Origin: Nostocaceae cyanobacterium CSSed10_463m
GTDB lineage: Bacteria; Cyanobacteriota; Cyanobacteriia; Cyanobacteriales; Nostocaceae
Direction: 5' to 3'
Assembly (NCBI GenBank): GCA_003556955.1
Contig: PWQB01000020.1
Coordinates: forward strand, 1-5,191
Length of the DNA: 5,191 bases
The position numbers and the translations under genes were made by a program. Under the pieces are notes generated by a model, which saw only the letters and a program-made list of their open reading frames with translations, ran no database searches and had not been told where the DNA came from. Positions 4,437-5,191 of the stretch are shown in pieces; within the stretch, counting starts at the first letter, position 1; each line of letters starts with the position of its first letter.

Positions 4437-4754
4437 TTAGGTCTCACTCTGTGAGTTCTTAGTACAGGTCGGCGGAAATAAGTATACTATTTCCAAAAGC
4501 TCCAAATTCCAAAATAAAAGCCTTGTGACTTTTGACTTTTGACTTTTGACTTTTGACTTCCGCGTTGCGGTACTAGTGACCTTTGGGTATGTTTCCGACA
4601 ATATGTGGGAAATAATTGCCTTTGCATCTTTACCAAATCGGTCTTTTGGCGTTTTTTGGCAATTTTGCTGTTGGTTACACCGAGAAAGCCATCTGTCCAC
4701 AGGAATACTGTAGTCTGCTGCTATCTCTGCGCTCAGTAGGTTTGCAAAACCCAT
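4437..4754 (-). CDS. possible small cyanobacterial ORF, diverged or decaying
   Basis: This is an open frame of 105 codons from ATG 4752-4754 without a recognisable Shine-Dalgarno sequence. Residues 1-28 (MGFANLLSAEIAADYSIPVDRW..CNQ) and 42-54 (KDAKAIISHILSE) resemble a small conserved cyanobacterial protein. As I recall it, that family has an IF2_N-like helix pattern: MGFANL.., AEIA..Y.I.V, LGIAYK, DAKAIIS. Between these blocks the reading NCQKTPKDRFG does not fit. The +1 frame over the same bases (4663 down to 4628) gives IAKKRQKTDLVK, which does, suggesting two compensating indels. From about residue 59 the frame runs into a heptamer repeat and low-complexity DNA (RKSKVKSQKSKV), so the native stop seems lost or displaced. 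It may be a pseudogene or a fast-diverging gene. Function unknown. Confidence 0.4.
   Translation of the reverse strand: MGFANLLSAEIAADYSIPVDRWLSRCNQQQNCQKTPKDRFGKDAKAIISHILSETYPKVTSTATRKSKVKSQKSKVTRLLFWNLELLEIVYLFPPTCTKNSQSET
4526..4559. repeat. heptamer tandem repeat (TGACTTT), about 4.9 copies, STRR type
   Basis: The G of each unit falls at 4527, 4534, 4541, 4548 and 4555, an exact 7-bp period with no mismatches. Short tandemly repeated heptamers (STRR) are a known feature of heterocystous cyanobacterial genomes. It is followed at once by a CCGC-GTT-GCGG mini-hairpin (4560-4570) and ACTAGT (4572-4577), a combination that I recall next to such heptamers in Nostoc DNA. Confidence 0.85.
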
Positions 4755-4933
4755 AATAGTGATTAACTGACAGATAGAGATTGAGTCACTGTAATACCAA
4801 TATCATGTTCAGAGTGCAATTTGTCGCCCAAAATATGGTGATAGTTGAAGTGGGGATCAATGGCTAATACGTCAATATAGACTTAATATTATGTAATATA
4901 ATCAAATGACCAATAGTTCCTTAATGTTACAAG
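4755..4933. other. gene-free AT-rich spacer
   Basis: There is no credible coding frame on either strand and no strong hairpin. It holds AT-rich stretches such as TAATATTATGTAATATAAT around 4884-4902 that could contain promoter elements, but no plus-strand gene follows within the window. I can assign nothing further. Confidence 0.5.
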
Positions 4934-4954
4934 CCCCCAGATTTATCTGTGGGG
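4934..4954. repeat. GC-rich hairpin CCCCCAGAT/ATCTGTGGGG
   Basis: CCCC (4934-4937) pairs with GGGG (4951-4954), C4938 with G4949 (T4950 bulged), and AGA (4939-4941) with TCT (4946-4948) around a 4-nt loop. On the minus strand it lies downstream of the ABC permease gene but has no T tract after it. It could stabilise a 3' end or be another dispersed palindrome. Confidence 0.45.
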
Positions 4955-4956
4955 TC

Positions 4957-5008
4957 AATCTAAAATCTAAAATCTAAAATCTAAAATCTAAAATCTAAAA
5001 TCTAAAAT
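4957..5008. repeat. heptamer tandem repeat (AATCTAA), 7.4 copies, STRR type
   Basis: C residues fall at 4960, 4967, 4974, 4981, 4988, 4995 and 5002, giving seven exact copies plus three bases. It lies 11 bp beyond the stop of the minus-strand permease gene. It has a different sequence from the 4526-4559 tract but the same 7-bp period. Confidence 0.9.
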
Positions 5009-5020
5009 TGTTTGACAATT
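5006..5020 (-). terminator. weak hairpin at the permease stop codon
   Basis: AATTGT (5006-5011) and ACAATT (5015-5020) form a perfect 6-bp, AT-rich stem with a 3-nt loop. On the minus strand it begins at the last A of... the TGA stop region and is followed by TTAGATTTTAG from the heptamer tract. It could be a feeble terminator; the stem is too weak to be sure. Confidence 0.25.
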
Positions 5021-5191
5021 CAACCTTTGCCTCCTGTGAATGTTGCACCTTGAATAAAGTAGCGGTTAAAAAAGGCATAAATGCCTAAAGCTGGCAAGGT
5101 AAACATCATGGAAGCAGCCATAATGTAGTTCCAATAGCTGATATATTGCCCTTTAAAGCTATTCAAACCCAAAGGTAGGGTAAACATTTCT
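5020..5191 (-). CDS. sugar-type (CUT1, MalG-like) ABC transporter permease, C-terminal end
   Basis: These are the last 56 codons of a minus-strand gene cut by the right edge, ending in TGA at 5020-5022. The reading EMFTLPLGLNSFKGQY, then WNYIMAASMMFTLPALGIYAFFNRYFIQGATFTGGKG, is the classic tail of the second permease of carbohydrate ABC importers (MalG/UgpE/LacG type). It has a final membrane helix at about residues 20-41 of the visible part, followed by the short cytoplasmic R-Y-F-x-x-G...KG end. The EAA loop that docks the ATPase lies outside the window. The substrate cannot be inferred. A heptamer repeat tract begins just beyond the stop. Confidence 0.88.
   Translation of the reverse strand, partial: EMFTLPLGLNSFKGQYISYWNYIMAASMMFTLPALGIYAFFNRYFIQGATFTGGKG

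Noticed and set aside
4957..5008. CRISPR array or centromere-like iterons
   Set aside because: The 7-bp units are directly adjacent with no spacers, far too short for CRISPR repeats, and nothing plasmid-like is nearby.

Overview
The window reads as chromosomal DNA of a filamentous cyanobacterium of the Nostoc/Anabaena type. It carries adjacent genes for the photosystem II extrinsic cytochrome c550 (psbV) and plastocyanin (petE). It also holds two 7-bp tandem repeat tracts of the kind known as STRR in these genomes, one HIP1 octamer (GCGATCGC), and several palindromic intergenic repeats of the sort dispersed through Nostocales chromosomes. The call rests on these features; species cannot be fixed by eye.

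Layout, left to right. Positions 1-675 hold a minus-strand gene pair: a HugZ/HutZ-like split-barrel protein (184-675), followed 3 nt later by the start of an alpha/beta hydrolase that runs off the left edge (1-180). A 175-bp divergent spacer with a perfect 15-bp palindrome and a second operator-like dyad separates this pair from a plus-strand gene (851-2350). That gene encodes an atypical short-chain dehydrogenase-type protein whose Rossmann fold is interrupted by a CIA30 domain, the architecture of plant HCF173. A short plus-strand gene follows (2509-2850) for a 113-residue membrane-anchored or exported coiled-coil protein. Its leader carries a three-way-junction repeat and a C-rich run that could mask its ribosome binding site.

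The photosynthetic core is on the minus strand: psbV (3847-4338), then petE (3055-3474). Each has its own apparent 3' hairpin, and petE has a promoter with a short dyad over its -35 box, so they are probably neighbours and not one transcript. Both products are exported to the thylakoid lumen and act in the electron transport chain: PsbV stabilises the oxygen-evolving side of photosystem II, and plastocyanin carries electrons from cytochrome b6f to photosystem I. The HCF173-like gene next to them fits a photosystem II theme, but that link is inference.

The right end (4339-5191) is repeat-rich. It has a possible decayed or diverged small ORF (4437-4754) whose 3' part runs through a heptamer repeat, a gene-free stretch, a second heptamer repeat, and the C-terminal 56 codons of a sugar-type ABC transporter permease on the minus strand.

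I found no RNA gene, CRISPR array, transposase or clearly new multi-gene system. The points most worth a second look are the domain-inserted SDR, the small ORF with apparent compensating frameshifts, and the structured intergenic repeats.
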